A DNA stretch of 64,000 nt from Saccharopolyspora endophytica. GTDB taxonomy: Bacteria > Actinomycetota > Actinomycetes > Mycobacteriales > Pseudonocardiaceae. The DNA is taken from NCBI RefSeq assembly GCF_018070075.1, contig NZ_JAGPXE010000006.1, positions 299,996 to 363,995 on the forward strand, in the 5' to 3' direction. The notes below the pieces were generated by a model that was not told the DNA's origin, made no database searches, and saw only the letters and a program-made list of their open reading frames with translations. Position numbers and translations under genes: made by a program. Below are positions 36,500 to 45,886 of this stretch, piece after piece. The stretch's first letter is position 1, and each line of letters starts with the position of its first letter.

Positions 36500-37610
36500 C
36501 GCTCACCCGCAGAACGGCTTTCAACACCGCGCCGGCCTTGACGTCGTCGATCGCGGAGTTGGCATCGGTGAGCGGGTATTCGGACACGAGCCGACCGAGG
36601 TCGAACCGCTCCAGCAACTGGGGCAGGGAGGAGACGTAGCCGATGTAGTGGCGGGCGCCGAAGCCCCAGGAACCGGAGATGTTGAGGTTCTTGCGAGTGA
36701 TCAGGTGCGGGTTGATCGGCGTGGTTCCGTGATCGGTGTACTGGCCGACCACGCTGATGGATCCGTCCGGCCGGGCGTACTCGATGGCCTCCGCGACGGC
36801 GCTCGGCGCCCCGGTCGCCTCGATCACCACGTCCGCGCCCGCGTTCCCGTCGGTCCTGCGGCGCACCTGCTCAACCCGCTCGGCGGGATCGGTGACCTCG
36901 AAGATGTCCAGGTGGTGGTGGCCGATGCCGAGTTGTTCGGTCAGCTCCAGGCGTGCTGCCGGGCCCCCGACGACGATGACCTGCGCGGCACCGGCCAGCT
37001 GTGCGTACATCGCGGAGGCGAGACCGACCGGGCCGCTGCCTTGAACCACCACGGTGTCACCGAAGCGCACCCGCACTTCGTCGAGCACGCCGTGCACGGC
37101 CGTCGGCCCGGCACAGCCGAGCGAGATGACCTGCTGCGGCGTGGCGACCTCCGGCATCTTCACCAGCACGGTGCCGGGCTGCAGGTAGATGTAGTCGCTC
37201 CAACCACCGGACAGATGAGGCCACGCGTCCGAGGACTGGTTGATGCCGTAGATCTTGCGGTTGCCCGTGCAGAGCGTGGGCTGGTGCTCGACTAGGCAGA
37301 AGCGGCAACGTCCGCATGCGACGTTGTTGAGCCAGGACACCCAGTCGCCTTCGTGCAACGGGTTGCCGAGCACGTCATGCGTCAAGCCCTTCCCCAGGGC
37401 GGAGACCTGGCCGACCGCCTCGTGCCCGAGCACCACCGGAGTGGGGACGGGAAGCTTGCCCGCCCGCAGGTGGACGTCCGTGCCGCACACTCCCGCGTAC
37501 CCGACTCGCACGACCGCGGACATCTCTCCAGGATCCGGTACGTCGAACTCGCGGAGTTGTAGTGGCCTGCCGAACTCTTCGAGCACGACGGCCCGACTGC
37601 GTGTTGTCAT
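36492..37610 (-). CDS. Zinc-dependent alcohol dehydrogenase (MDR family), copy 1
   Basis: 372-residue medium-chain dehydrogenase. Catalytic zinc ligands are in GVCGTDVH and GHEAVG, the structural zinc knot in CGRCRFCLVEHQPTLC, and the NAD site at QGSGPVGLASAMY. ATG at 37610 with GAGGG 5 nt upstream. It is paralogous to the gene at 53343: shared blocks include the YGINQS segment, WPHLSGGWS, QYTDHG and NPHLITRK. First gene of the minus-strand operon, divergent from the CoA-transferase operon. Confidence 0.85.
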   Translation of the reverse strand: MTTRSRAVVLEEFGRPLQLREFDVPDPGEMSAVVRVGYAGVCGTDVHLRAGKLPVPTPVVLGHEAVGQVSALGKGLTHDVLGNPLHEGDWVSWLNNVACGRCRFCLVEHQPTLCTGNRKIYGINQSSDAWPHLSGGWSDYIYLQPGTVLVKMPEVATPQQVISLGCAGPTAVHGVLDEVRVRFGDTVVVQGSGPVGLASAMYAQLAGAAQVIVVGGPAARLELTEQLGIGHHHLDIFEVTDPAERVEQVRRRTDGNAGADVVIEATGAPSAVAEAIEYARPDGSISVVGQYTDHGTTPINPHLITRKNLNISGSWGFGARHYIGYVSSLPQLLERFDLGRLVSEYPLTDANSAIDDVKAGAVLKAVLRVSDE

Positions 37611-37931
37611 CGAAGCCCTCTTTCCGGTGATCGCGGACCCGGCTGTCCGTGTGCGAGGGAGGCCCCTCCCGTGCTCGCTGCGTCGGACAGAACTGCGGTT
37701 CATCTAGCTGAACCTGGTTCGCAGACGCTAGCTGATGCTCTTCTGGGAGTTCAAGACCTGAATTATCGCCGGTTCTTGCACGTATTTCGGTGATCTCGTC
37801 TGAATCGAGGAGAGGAGCGAACTTCGGGAAGATCGTTCAGCCTGCGCTGCCCCAGCGCTTGTCACTGCGGTTTCGGGCGTCTAGGTTCGAACTGCGTTCA
37901 GTCACATGAACTAGCTCTGGAGGTGGAGAGC
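37611..37931. promoter_or_regulatory. Divergent promoter region with palindrome and repeats
   Basis: 321 bp separating divergent operons and holding no gene. Visible elements are a palindrome GAACC-T-GGTTC at 37710-37720, flanked by the direct repeat CTAGCTGA at 37704-37711 and 37728-37735, and a GGAGGT ribosome site at 37919-37924 for the plus-strand gene. The palindrome could bind the IclR protein encoded at 42548; that link is inference. Confidence 0.45.
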
Positions 37932-39101
37932 GTGTCGTCAGTGGAATTGCCCTTGGCCGGGATCACCGTGATCGACGTCAGTCATCTTGCCGCCGGTCCG
38001 TGGTGCACGATGGTTCTCGCCGACCTCGGCGCGGACGTGATCAAGATCGAACGCCCGGGCGTCGGCGACATGTCTCGCCAGGCCGGTGGGGTGTACGCGG
38101 GCGAGGAGAGCGCGGTGTTCCTCTCCTTCAACCGCAACAAGCGCAGCGTTGCGCTGGATCTGAAGGAACCGCGTGGCCGGGAAGTCCTTTACCGGCTGGT
38201 GGAGCGCGCGGACGTGTTCGTGGAGAACCTGCGTGCGGGCAAGACCGCGCAGCTCGGCATCGACCACGCCACGTTGGCGAACCTGAACCCCGCACTGGTC
38301 TACGCCTCGATCTCGGCGTTCGGAGACGACGGTCCGTACGTGGACCTTCCCGGCAACGACCCGATCATCCAGGCGTTGTCGGGTGCCATGAGCCTGACGG
38401 GGGAGCCGGATGGACCGCCGGCGCGGCAGGGGGTGAGCGTCCCCGATTTCGGTGCCGGGATGATGGCCGCGTTCTCCATCGTGGCGGCACTGCTCGGTCG
38501 GCAGACCACCGGACGCGGTTGCAAGCTCGACCTGAACCTGCTCGACGTCGAGATCTTCGCGCTCGGGCCGCGCGCGCAGGAACACCTGATCACCGGCGAG
38601 GACCAGCCGAGACTCGGCAGCGCCCACCCGCAGTTCGCGCCTTACCAGGCCTTCCGCTGCCGCGACGGACGCTACCTCTACATCGCCGCGATCAACGAGA
38701 AGTTCTGGCACCTGCTGTGCGAAGCGTTGAAATCGCCCGAACTCGCGGACGATCCGCGTTACGCGACGAACCCCGACCGCTGTCGCCATCGCTCCACGCT
38801 CGTCTCGACGCTGGAGGAGGCGCTGGCGCATCGCGACCGCGACGACTGGTTGGCGCTGCTGAACGAGCACGGGGTTCCCTGTGGTGCGGTCAACTCGCTG
38901 ACCGAAGCGATGGGCGACCCGCAGGTCCAGCACAACGAACTGCTCCAGCGCATGCGCCACGCAGGCGTCGGAGACCTCACGACCGTCGCCATGCCGCTGC
39001 ACCTGGACGGTCAGCGGTTGCCGATCCGCTCCGCACCACCACGCCTGGGCGAGCACACCGACGAGGTGCTCGCCGAGCTCGGAACCGAGGTGGTCCCGTG
39101 A
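37932..39101 (+). CDS. CaiB/BaiF family III CoA-transferase
   Basis: 389-residue CoA-transferase with both domains: AAGPWCTMVLADLGADVIKIE, NRNKRSVALDLK, and the nucleophilic Asp in PGNDPIIQALSG; the small domain (about 210-320, FRCRDGRYLYIAAI) is complete. GTG 37932 has GGAGGT 7 nt upstream. It would activate a carboxylic acid by moving CoA from a donor such as succinyl-CoA. It leads an operon with a GH88-like protein and an acyl-CoA dehydrogenase. Confidence 0.85.
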   Translation: MSSVELPLAGITVIDVSHLAAGPWCTMVLADLGADVIKIERPGVGDMSRQAGGVYAGEESAVFLSFNRNKRSVALDLKEPRGREVLYRLVERADVFVENLRAGKTAQLGIDHATLANLNPALVYASISAFGDDGPYVDLPGNDPIIQALSGAMSLTGEPDGPPARQGVSVPDFGAGMMAAFSIVAALLGRQTTGRGCKLDLNLLDVEIFALGPRAQEHLITGEDQPRLGSAHPQFAPYQAFRCRDGRYLYIAAINEKFWHLLCEALKSPELADDPRYATNPDRCRHRSTLVSTLEEALAHRDRDDWLALLNEHGVPCGAVNSLTEAMGDPQVQHNELLQRMRHAGVGDLTTVAMPLHLDGQRLPIRSAPPRLGEHTDEVLAELGTEVVP

Positions 39102-39190
39102 CGACCGCGCAGACGTTCCCGAGCACGCCCGAAGCGCTGGACCGCCGAGAGGACGTCCGCACTGCTGACCGCGAAAAGAGCACACGGTGA
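39098..39190 (+). CDS. 30-residue small ORF coupled on both sides
   Basis: GTG at 39098 overlaps the CoA-transferase TGA, and its own TGA at 39188-39190 overlaps the GTG start of the GH88-like gene, so it exactly fills the gap. The product (MTTAQTFPSTPEALDRREDV and ten more polar residues) is charged, with no membrane segment. Its first residues resemble the N-terminus of the acyl-CoA dehydrogenase at 40365 (MTAQTHPTAQ). It may be a translational-coupling leader rather than a functional peptide. Confidence 0.4.
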   Translation: MTTAQTFPSTPEALDRREDVRTADREKSTR

Positions 39191-40365
39191 AGCACAACGA
39201 TGAGATCGCCGCGGCGTTCGACTCGATCCGCATCGGAGCGAGCGACGTCCTCAGCTTGATCGAAACCACCGCTCCAGGCGGGATACCGACCTTCAGCTAC
39301 CTCACCGGCGGGTACGAACGGGGGGAGTCCTACGACCCCGATCATTGGGCGAGCTTCCAATGGGCGGGTTTTCTGACCGGACGACTGTGGCTGACCGCCC
39401 AGCACTTCTCCGACGACCGCATCCGGCAGGCCGCCGATGTGGTCAGCCGCACGGTCGCCCGGACGTTGGCGGCCAGGCCGCCGAAGTTCTCGGCCGCGGG
39501 TAGCGATCTGTTCTACTCGGCCTGTCTCGGAGCCCGGGTCACGGGTGACAGCGACCTCGCGGACGCAGCGCTGGCCGCGACCCGCCGGTACGCCGAGAAC
39601 TTCGTCCCCGAGATCGACGCCTTCCTGCAGGTTCCGGGAGTCAACCGGGCGGTCATCGACACCGGTCTGAACCTGCTGCCGTTCTACTGGGCCGCGGAAC
39701 GCGAACCCGCGCTGCTCGACTTCGCGGTGTGCCACAACCGGGCTCTGCTCCGGGCGGGAATCGTCCGGGACGACGGCTCGGTGTACCAAGCGATCGAGTT
39801 CCGGCCGGGCACCGCCGAGCCTCGACGGCGCTACAACATGCAGGGATGTTCGGACTCGACCACGTGGGCGCGTGGGCAGTCGTGGGCGATGCACAACTAC
39901 ACCAACGCGTTCGAGGCCACCGGCGACGCCGAATTCCTCGACGTCGCGCGGGCTGCGAGCCGGTGGTACGTCGAGCACCTGCCGGCGGACAACGTTCCCC
40001 ACTACGACTTCGGCGACCCGGCGATCCCGCACGTGCCCCGGGATTCTTGCAGCGCGGCGATCTCGGCGAACGCGCTGCTGAAGCTCGCAGCGCTGGACCC
40101 GGCATCCGCGTCCTGGGCGCTGCCCGCAGGAAGGGCGATCATCGACGAGCTCGTGGCTCACTACCTCTCGCCCGGCGGGGTCCTGCTGCGAGGCAGCTGG
40201 GGGCGGCTGCCACCGGAGAAGGCCGGTGCGGGGATCTCGCGATTCCCGCTCGAGGACGTCATGCCCTACGGGAACTACTGGATCGTCGAGGCGCTCTACC
40301 GCTGCTCGCACGATGACTGGTCGCTGTTGTCCCTGTCCACCAACAACGAGGAGCGCATCCGCTGA
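39187..40365 (+). CDS. Glycoside hydrolase family 88-like protein, copy 1
   Basis: 392-residue (alpha/alpha)6-barrel protein resembling unsaturated glucuronyl hydrolases. Family segments are VIDTGLNLLPFYWA (the Asp corresponds to the general acid/base), SDSTTWARGQSWAM, VPHYDFGDPA and PRDSCSAAISANALL. GH88 enzymes hydrate the C4=C5 enol ether of unsaturated uronides. The stretch matching the usual HDLGF motif reads AAGSD, so the second conserved Asp appears lost. There is no signal peptide, so it acts in the cytoplasm. Between CoA-transferase and acyl-CoA dehydrogenase genes this is an unexpected enzyme. Confidence 0.8.
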   Translation: MKHNDEIAAAFDSIRIGASDVLSLIETTAPGGIPTFSYLTGGYERGESYDPDHWASFQWAGFLTGRLWLTAQHFSDDRIRQAADVVSRTVARTLAARPPKFSAAGSDLFYSACLGARVTGDSDLADAALAATRRYAENFVPEIDAFLQVPGVNRAVIDTGLNLLPFYWAAEREPALLDFAVCHNRALLRAGIVRDDGSVYQAIEFRPGTAEPRRRYNMQGCSDSTTWARGQSWAMHNYTNAFEATGDAEFLDVARAASRWYVEHLPADNVPHYDFGDPAIPHVPRDSCSAAISANALLKLAALDPASASWALPAGRAIIDELVAHYLSPGGVLLRGSWGRLPPEKAGAGISRFPLEDVMPYGNYWIVEALYRCSHDDWSLLSLSTNNEERIR

Positions 40366-41534
40366 TGACCGCCCAGACCCATCCCACGGCTCAGTACAGC
40401 CTCACCGAAGACCAGGTGCGGTTCCAACTCGCCACCAGGGAACTCGCTCGCGACAAGGTCGCACCGGGCGCCCGTGAGCGCGACCAGCGCAAGCAGTACC
40501 CGCAGGACATGCTGGAACTGCTCCTCGCGCAGGACGCGCTCGGCCTGCCCTTCCCCGTCGAACTGGGTGGTTCCGGCGAAGGCATGCTCACCTGTTGCCT
40601 GGTGATCGAGGAACTCACCCGCGTCTGCTACAACACCTCGTACCTGCTGGTCATGACCTGGCAGCCGTTCTACGCCATCTCGCACGCCGGGACGCCGGAG
40701 CAGAAGGAGCGCTTCCTGCCGCCGCTGCTCCGCGGTGAGTGCAAGTTCTCGACGGCCAACACCGAACCGGAGGCGGGATCGGACATGGCCTCGCTGCAGT
40801 CACGCGCCGAGCGGGTTCCGGGTGGGTACCGGATCACCGGGAACAAGGTGTTCGCGAGCAACGCGGCCGTGGCGGACCACTTCGTCACGTTCGCGAAAAC
40901 GGATCCGGCAGCCGGCGGCAAGGGGATCACCGCGTTCATCGTCGACGCCAACGCCGACGGTGTGCAGATCGCGAAACCCGAGGACAAGATCGGTGGGCGG
41001 GCGATCCCCTCGTGCGCGGTGTCGTTCGACGACGTGTTCGTCCCCGATGACAACAGGCTCGGGGCGGAAGGACAGGGATTCATCACCGCAGCGACCTGCT
41101 TCACCAAGGTTCGCCCGCTGGTCGGTGCACGAGCGATCGGTCTGGCGCAGGGCGCGCTGGACAACGCGGTCGACTACGCGAAGAACCGCGTCGCTTTCGG
41201 CAGAACGATCTCCGAGCACCAAGGATTGCAGTGGATGCTCGCCGACATGCGCATCCAGATCGAAGCGGCCAGACAACTGCTCTACACCTCGGCGGCGGCG
41301 TTGGACGCCGGAGCGTCGACGAAGGACGCGGCACCGCTGATCGGGATGGCCAAGACCTTCGCGACCGACATGGCCATGCAGGTCACCGTCGACGCGCTTC
41401 AAGTCCTCGGCGGCTACGGCTGCACCACGGACTACCCGATGGAGCGCTTCATGCGTGAGGCCAAGGGGCTGCAGATCGTGGAGGGCACCAATCAGATCCA
41501 GCGCAACATCATCGCGCGGTCGTTGCTGTCATGA
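40365..41534 (+). CDS. Acyl-CoA dehydrogenase, copy 1
   Basis: 389-residue FAD enzyme of the acyl-CoA dehydrogenase fold: TEPEAGSDMASL, the FAD-binding region, VLGGYGCTTDYPMERFMREAKG, and the catalytic Glu in VEGTNQIQR. ATG shares its A with the preceding TGA. It would introduce an alpha,beta double bond into the CoA ester made by the flanking CoA-transferases. About the same length as, but well diverged from, the copy at 50978. Confidence 0.88.
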   Translation: MTAQTHPTAQYSLTEDQVRFQLATRELARDKVAPGARERDQRKQYPQDMLELLLAQDALGLPFPVELGGSGEGMLTCCLVIEELTRVCYNTSYLLVMTWQPFYAISHAGTPEQKERFLPPLLRGECKFSTANTEPEAGSDMASLQSRAERVPGGYRITGNKVFASNAAVADHFVTFAKTDPAAGGKGITAFIVDANADGVQIAKPEDKIGGRAIPSCAVSFDDVFVPDDNRLGAEGQGFITAATCFTKVRPLVGARAIGLAQGALDNAVDYAKNRVAFGRTISEHQGLQWMLADMRIQIEAARQLLYTSAAALDAGASTKDAAPLIGMAKTFATDMAMQVTVDALQVLGGYGCTTDYPMERFMREAKGLQIVEGTNQIQRNIIARSLLS

Positions 41535-42547
41535 GCTCCGCCGCCGTGGACGACTCCGCAGGCGCGGCCTTGCCGCTCGAGGGCGTGCGAGTCGTCGATT
41601 TCACCCACTTCGTCGCCGGCCCCTGGTGCACGATGCTGCTCGCCGACCTCGGCGCGGAGGTGGTCAAGATCGAACCACCCCGCGTCGGCGAGATCGGCAG
41701 ACGCATGGGAGCCGTCTACCAGGGGCCGCACAGCGCGATCTACCTTGCCTTCAACCGCAACAAGCGCAGCGTCGAGCTGGACCTGAAACAACCCGAGGGC
41801 CGGGCGGTGGCGCACCGGCTCGTGACCGCGGCCGATGTGGTGGTGCAGAACTTCCGGCCCTCCGTCGCCCCGAAGCTCCAGATGGACGCCACCCGGCTCA
41901 GGGGGGAGAACCCGCAACTCGTCTACTGCGCGATCTCCGCGTTCGGCCAGACCGGGCCGTACGCGGCGAGACCGGGCAACGACCCGATCGTCCAAGCGCT
42001 CTCCGGGGCGATGTTGCTCGGCTGCGCACAAGGCGAACGCCCGCTCCGAATGGCGGTCAGCCTGCCCGATTTCGCTGCGGGAGTGATGGCGGCGCTGAGC
42101 ATCAGCAGCGCGCTGGTGCGCAGGCGTCGCACTGGACGCGGGGCCCTGCTCGAGTTGAACCTCCTGGACGCGGAGCTGTTCGCGCAGGTCGACCACGTGC
42201 TGAGCCTGGCCCTCGGCCGCTCCGCGGAGAGCGGGGCGGGGCGAGCGGAGCTACCCGTGCGCGGCCCGAGCGAGGCCCTGCGGTCGCGTCCCGGCATCAC
42301 CGCCCACGTCGAGATGCCGGACGCCGGCCGATTGGAGGTCCTTCGAACGCCGGTGCGAGCCGAACCGGAATGGCCGGTGGCGCACGTGGCACCCCCGGCG
42401 CTCGGGGCGGACACCGCTGCGGTTCTCGGTGAGCTCGGCTACTCGGCTGGTGAGATCGAGACGCTGAGGGCGAACGGCGTGGTCGGTGAGGGTCGCGGAC
42501 CGGACCGGTATTGTTATCCCAGCACGGACGTGGGTGAGGAGGGGTAG
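41531..42547 (+). CDS. CaiB/BaiF family III CoA-transferase with reduced C-terminal part
   Basis: 338 residues, about 50 fewer than the copy at 37932. The large domain is intact (VAGPWCTMLLADLGAEVVKIE, NRNKRSVELDLK, PGNDPIVQALSG with the nucleophilic Asp). After about residue 230 the small-domain block seen in the first copy (RCRDGRYLYIAAI and the following 60 residues) is missing, and Ala/Arg/Gly-rich sequence links directly to the C-terminal helix (APPALGADTAAVLGELGYS). It could form a heterodimer with the first copy, or be decaying. Overlaps the preceding stop; the IclR ATG begins at the base after its stop codon. Confidence 0.78.
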   Translation: MSSAAVDDSAGAALPLEGVRVVDFTHFVAGPWCTMLLADLGAEVVKIEPPRVGEIGRRMGAVYQGPHSAIYLAFNRNKRSVELDLKQPEGRAVAHRLVTAADVVVQNFRPSVAPKLQMDATRLRGENPQLVYCAISAFGQTGPYAARPGNDPIVQALSGAMLLGCAQGERPLRMAVSLPDFAAGVMAALSISSALVRRRRTGRGALLELNLLDAELFAQVDHVLSLALGRSAESGAGRAELPVRGPSEALRSRPGITAHVEMPDAGRLEVLRTPVRAEPEWPVAHVAPPALGADTAAVLGELGYSAGEIETLRANGVVGEGRGPDRYCYPSTDVGEEG

Positions 42548-43330
42548 ATGGCCGCCAGCGACGGTGCGGTGAAGTCGGCGGAGCGCGTCGCCGCCCTGCT
42601 CGAACTGCTCGGGGAACGCAGAACCCCGATGCGGCTGATGGAGGTCGCTCAGGCGCTCGACATTCCCAAGAGCAGTGCGCACGGGCTTCTGCAGACCCTG
42701 GCGGCCCGAGGGTTCGTCGTTCGTGACGACCTGCAGCGATACCGGATCGGCTTGAAGCTGTTCTCGCTCGCGGCCACAGCCCTCGAGTTCATGGACATCC
42801 GCGAGATCGCCAGGCCGGCGATGGAGGTCCTCGCCGAGCGCGAACGCGCGACCTGCAACCTCGCGGTGCTCGACGGGCACGACGTGCTCTACATCGAGAA
42901 GGTGGAGGACCGCTCCAACCCGGTCCGCCTGGTGACCCACGTGGGCACCCGGCTCCCAGCGCACGTCACCTCGCTCGGCAAGGTCCTGGTCGCCGAACTC
43001 CCCCCGGCGGCCCGCAAGCTGTGGCTCTCGGAGCACGAGTTCAGCAAGCTCACCTCGCAGACCCGAACGAGCGCCGTTCAGTTCTCCCGCGACCTGAAGC
43101 AGTACGAGAACGTCGGTTACGCGCTGGACCTCCACGAGTTCCACGACGCGATCAACGGGTTCGCCGCTCCGATCAGGGACGCGACCGGTTCGGTCATCGC
43201 CGCGCTGAGCCTGACCTGCCTCGGTACGAGGACACCCGAAGACGAGCAGGTCGCCATCGGCAATCGCCTCTGCGATGCGGCCGAGGAGATCTCGTTGAGC
43301 CTGCAGTCCAACGGCGTGGTCGGTGTTTGA
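42548..43330 (+). CDS. IclR-family regulator
   Basis: 260 residues: N-terminal winged helix (10-75, PMRLMEVAQALDIPKSSAHGLLQTLAARGF) and the GAF-like IclR effector domain (about 90-255, GTRLPAHVTSLGKVLVAEL). It immediately follows the second CoA-transferase and is probably co-transcribed, giving autoregulation of the GH88/CoA operon or of the divergent promoter at 37611-37931. Confidence 0.88.
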   Translation: MAASDGAVKSAERVAALLELLGERRTPMRLMEVAQALDIPKSSAHGLLQTLAARGFVVRDDLQRYRIGLKLFSLAATALEFMDIREIARPAMEVLAERERATCNLAVLDGHDVLYIEKVEDRSNPVRLVTHVGTRLPAHVTSLGKVLVAELPPAARKLWLSEHEFSKLTSQTRTSAVQFSRDLKQYENVGYALDLHEFHDAINGFAAPIRDATGSVIAALSLTCLGTRTPEDEQVAIGNRLCDAAEEISLSLQSNGVVGV

Positions 43331-43356
43331 GAGCGCCCCGCCCAGGCCCGTTGACC

Positions 43357-43373
43357 GCTCGTGGGAAACGAGC
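43357..43373. terminator. Hairpin between convergent IclR gene and IclR pseudogene
   Basis: GCTCGT/ACGAGC 6-bp stem with GGGAA loop, 27 nt after the IclR stop. Short, without a T-run. Confidence 0.4.
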
Positions 43374-43402
43374 ACGCCATGTCGGCCCCGAGCGGCCGGC
43401 CG

Positions 43403-44175
43403 TTACGTCGGGTCCGATTCGCTCACGGTCTGATCGATGACCTTGCGGCCGAGTCCCGGGGCCACGGTCTGGGCGGTGCTGCGCAGCTGGGCGGCGATGT
43501 CGTCGAGGCGGTCCTCGGTGAGCCGGATCGTGGGGCCTTGGACCGCGATCGCTGCCACCGCGGTCCCGTCGCGCAGCACCGGCACGGCGATCGCGCGGAC
43601 TCCGGGGTTGCGCTCTTCGTCGTTGAGGGCCCAGCCGCGTTGCCGCACCAGTTCGAGCTCGGCCTTGAGCTTGTTGCGCTGCGTGATCGAGCGGTCGGTG
43701 ACGCGCGTGAGGCTGTCCAGACCGTCGACCTGGTCGTCGATCTCGCCGACGTGGGCGAGCAGGCACTTTCCCATCGCCGACACGTGCAGCGGCACCGTGG
43801 TGCTGGCGGGCTGATCGAACCGGAGTGGTTGCGGTGATAGCACGTGCAGTGCGACGTGGACGTCGTTTCCGGTGCGGATGCCCAGTTTGATGGATTTGCC
43901 GGTGGCCGCGGACAGCTCGCGGAGCAACGGCAGGACCCGGTAGTACCCGAGGCGTTGGGCGGCCTTCTCGCCGAGGGCGACCAGGGTCGGACCGAGCTGG
44001 TAGCGCTCGGCGATCGGGTCCTGGCCAGGAGTCCGCTCTCGGTCAGGGTCTTCGCCAGCCGGTGGGTCGTGCTGGGGTCAGCTCGGTCTGCCGGGCCAGT
44101 TCGGTGACCCGAGGGGATCTTCGCTGTCCTCGAGGGCGCGCAGCACGGTGAGCGCGCGTTCGACGGCCTGCGCGC
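43403..44175 (-). pseudogene. IclR-family regulator, frameshifted and 5'-truncated
   Basis: The effector domain is open (MLRELSAATGKSIKLGIRTG onward, about 174 residues). Upstream, the winged-helix coding sequence is recognisable but needs three frame changes: near 44111 (between DPLG and VTELARQ), near 44074 (TELTP to STTHRLAKTL) and near 44019 (ESGLLA to DPIAERYQLG). Each fits loss of one base. The 5' end, at QAVERALTVLRALED, runs into an IS481 remnant with no usable start. Non-functional for DNA binding as written. Confidence 0.8.
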
Positions 44176-44592
44176 CGGCTCTGGCCCATCGCCAACAACA
44201 GCACCAGCCCGCGGGCGAAGCTGGGTTATGCCTACCTACACACCGCCCTGGACGATCACAGCAGGTTGGCCTACACCGAAATCCTGCCCGACGAAACGAC
44301 AACCACCGCAACAGCCTTTTGGAAACGAGCGCAAGCATGGTTCGCGGCAGCGGGCATCCAGATCCAGCGAGTCTTGACTGACAACGGCGCCTGCTACCGA
44401 TCCCGCCCCTGGAAAGAAGCGCTGCACACGGCCGGTATCAGCCACAAGCGGACCCGCCCTTACCGGCCCCAGACCAACGGCAAGGTCGAGCGTTTCCACC
44501 GCACCCTGCTCGATGAATGGGCCTACGCCCAGCCCTACAGCACCGAGACCCAACGGCGCGCCGCCTTGCCCGGCTGGCTCCACGACTACAAC

Positions 44593-45886
44593 GGGGCGTT
44601 CTAGAGGTGGTCGCAACACCTGTCCTTTCAGGGAGTTGCTGTGGTTCCACCTAAGCCCCCCGGGTCATCGGGTCCGTTGACCGAGAAGCGTGATCACTAC
44701 CTTCGCCTCATGGCGATGGGAATGAACAACTCGGAGGCGTGCCGGACGGTCGGCGTCTCGCGCGGCACCGGCATCCGGTGGCGGTTCGGCCGCACAGTGA
44801 TCGGCCATGACGGGTCGAAGCGCATCTACGCTCCGATCACGCCGGCCATTGAGATTTCCGATCGATTCCTGTCCGAGGATGAGCGGGTCACGATCGCGGA
44901 TCGCCGTGCCACAGGGCTCGGCATTCGTTCCATAGCGACCGAACTGGGCCGCAGCCCCTCGACCATCAGCCGGGAAATTCGCCGCAACTGCGACCCACAG
45001 ACCGGCAAGTATCACCCCTACCGGGCTCAACAGCGTGCGCGGGAACGCCGAGCGCGGCCCGCCCTCGGCAAGCTGGCCACAGATCACGAGCTGCGCGAGT
45101 TCGTCCAGCACTGTCTGCGATCACGATGGAGTCCGCAGCAGATCGCCTGCATGCTGCCAGAGCTCTTCCCTCACCGGCCGTCGATGCGACTGTGTCACGA
45201 GACGATCTATCAAGCTCTCTACTCGTCGGACCACCTACTGACTCGAGTGGCGCTTAAGCACACGCTGCGTAGTGGACGTCTGCGTCGCAAACGGCGCCGA
45301 CGCGGCTCCCAGCGGGCAACCAAGTTCGTCCAGCCCGGACAGTCGATCACTGATCGGCCGGTGGAGGTCAACGACCGTGTCGTGCCAGGACATTGGGAAG
45401 GTGATCTCATCACCGGCAAGAACAATAAGTCGGCGATCGGAACGCTCATCGAGCGCACCACTCGGTTCGTGGTCCTGCTGCACCTTCCAGACGGGCACAA
45501 CGCCAAACAAGTGCGTGACGCTCTCGTCACGCAGTTCTCCGCACTGCCGAACAGCGTTCGCCGCAGCCTGACCTGGGACCAAGGTGGGGAGATGGGCCGT
45601 CACCAGGAGTTCAGCACCGCCACCGGGATCCCGGTTTACTTCTGCCAACCAGGCAAGCCCTGGCAACGCGGATCCAACGAGAACGCCAACGGCCTGCTGC
45701 GCCAGTACTTCCCGAAGGGAACTGATCTCACCGTCCACACCGTCGAGCACCTGGCAACGGTCGCGGCCGAACTCAACCACCGCCCACGCAAAGGCCTGGG
45801 CTGGACCACGCCAGCACAAGCACTCGCTAGAGTGACTGCCTCAGGGCATTGACCAGCGTCGTTGCGACGATCTTTCGAATTCGCCC
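44593..45886 (+). mobile_element. IS30-family insertion sequence, complete
   Basis: 1294-bp element. Imperfect terminal inverted repeats run inward from GGGGCGTTCTAGAGG at 44593 to TCGCAAC at 44617, and from 45886 back to GTTGCGA at 45861 (about 15 of 19 aligned positions match, plus a GGGCG end, with one 2-nt gap). It is flanked by the 3-bp target duplication AAC (44590-44592 and 45887-45889), as expected for IS30. One transposase gene fills it. Confidence 0.85.
44641..45852 (+). CDS. IS30-family transposase
   Basis: 403 residues, full length. It has an N-terminal helix-turn-helix region (NNSEACRTVGVSRGT), a second HTH typical of IS30 (RSIATELGRSPSTISREIRRN) and the DDE core: Asp in GHWEGDLITG, Asp in LTWDQGGEMG and Glu in RGSNENANGLLRQYFPKGTD. 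It lies between the terminal repeats and has no frame damage, so it may be active. Confidence 0.92.
   Translation: MVPPKPPGSSGPLTEKRDHYLRLMAMGMNNSEACRTVGVSRGTGIRWRFGRTVIGHDGSKRIYAPITPAIEISDRFLSEDERVTIADRRATGLGIRSIATELGRSPSTISREIRRNCDPQTGKYHPYRAQQRARERRARPALGKLATDHELREFVQHCLRSRWSPQQIACMLPELFPHRPSMRLCHETIYQALYSSDHLLTRVALKHTLRSGRLRRKRRRRGSQRATKFVQPGQSITDRPVEVNDRVVPGHWEGDLITGKNNKSAIGTLIERTTRFVVLLHLPDGHNAKQVRDALVTQFSALPNSVRRSLTWDQGGEMGRHQEFSTATGIPVYFCQPGKPWQRGSNENANGLLRQYFPKGTDLTVHTVEHLATVAAELNHRPRKGLGWTTPAQALARVTASGH

Noticed and set aside
37917..37930. CTGGAGGTGGAG near 37917 as a third copy of the shared palindrome
   Set aside because: It is not symmetric and is simply the ribosome site of the CoA-transferase gene.
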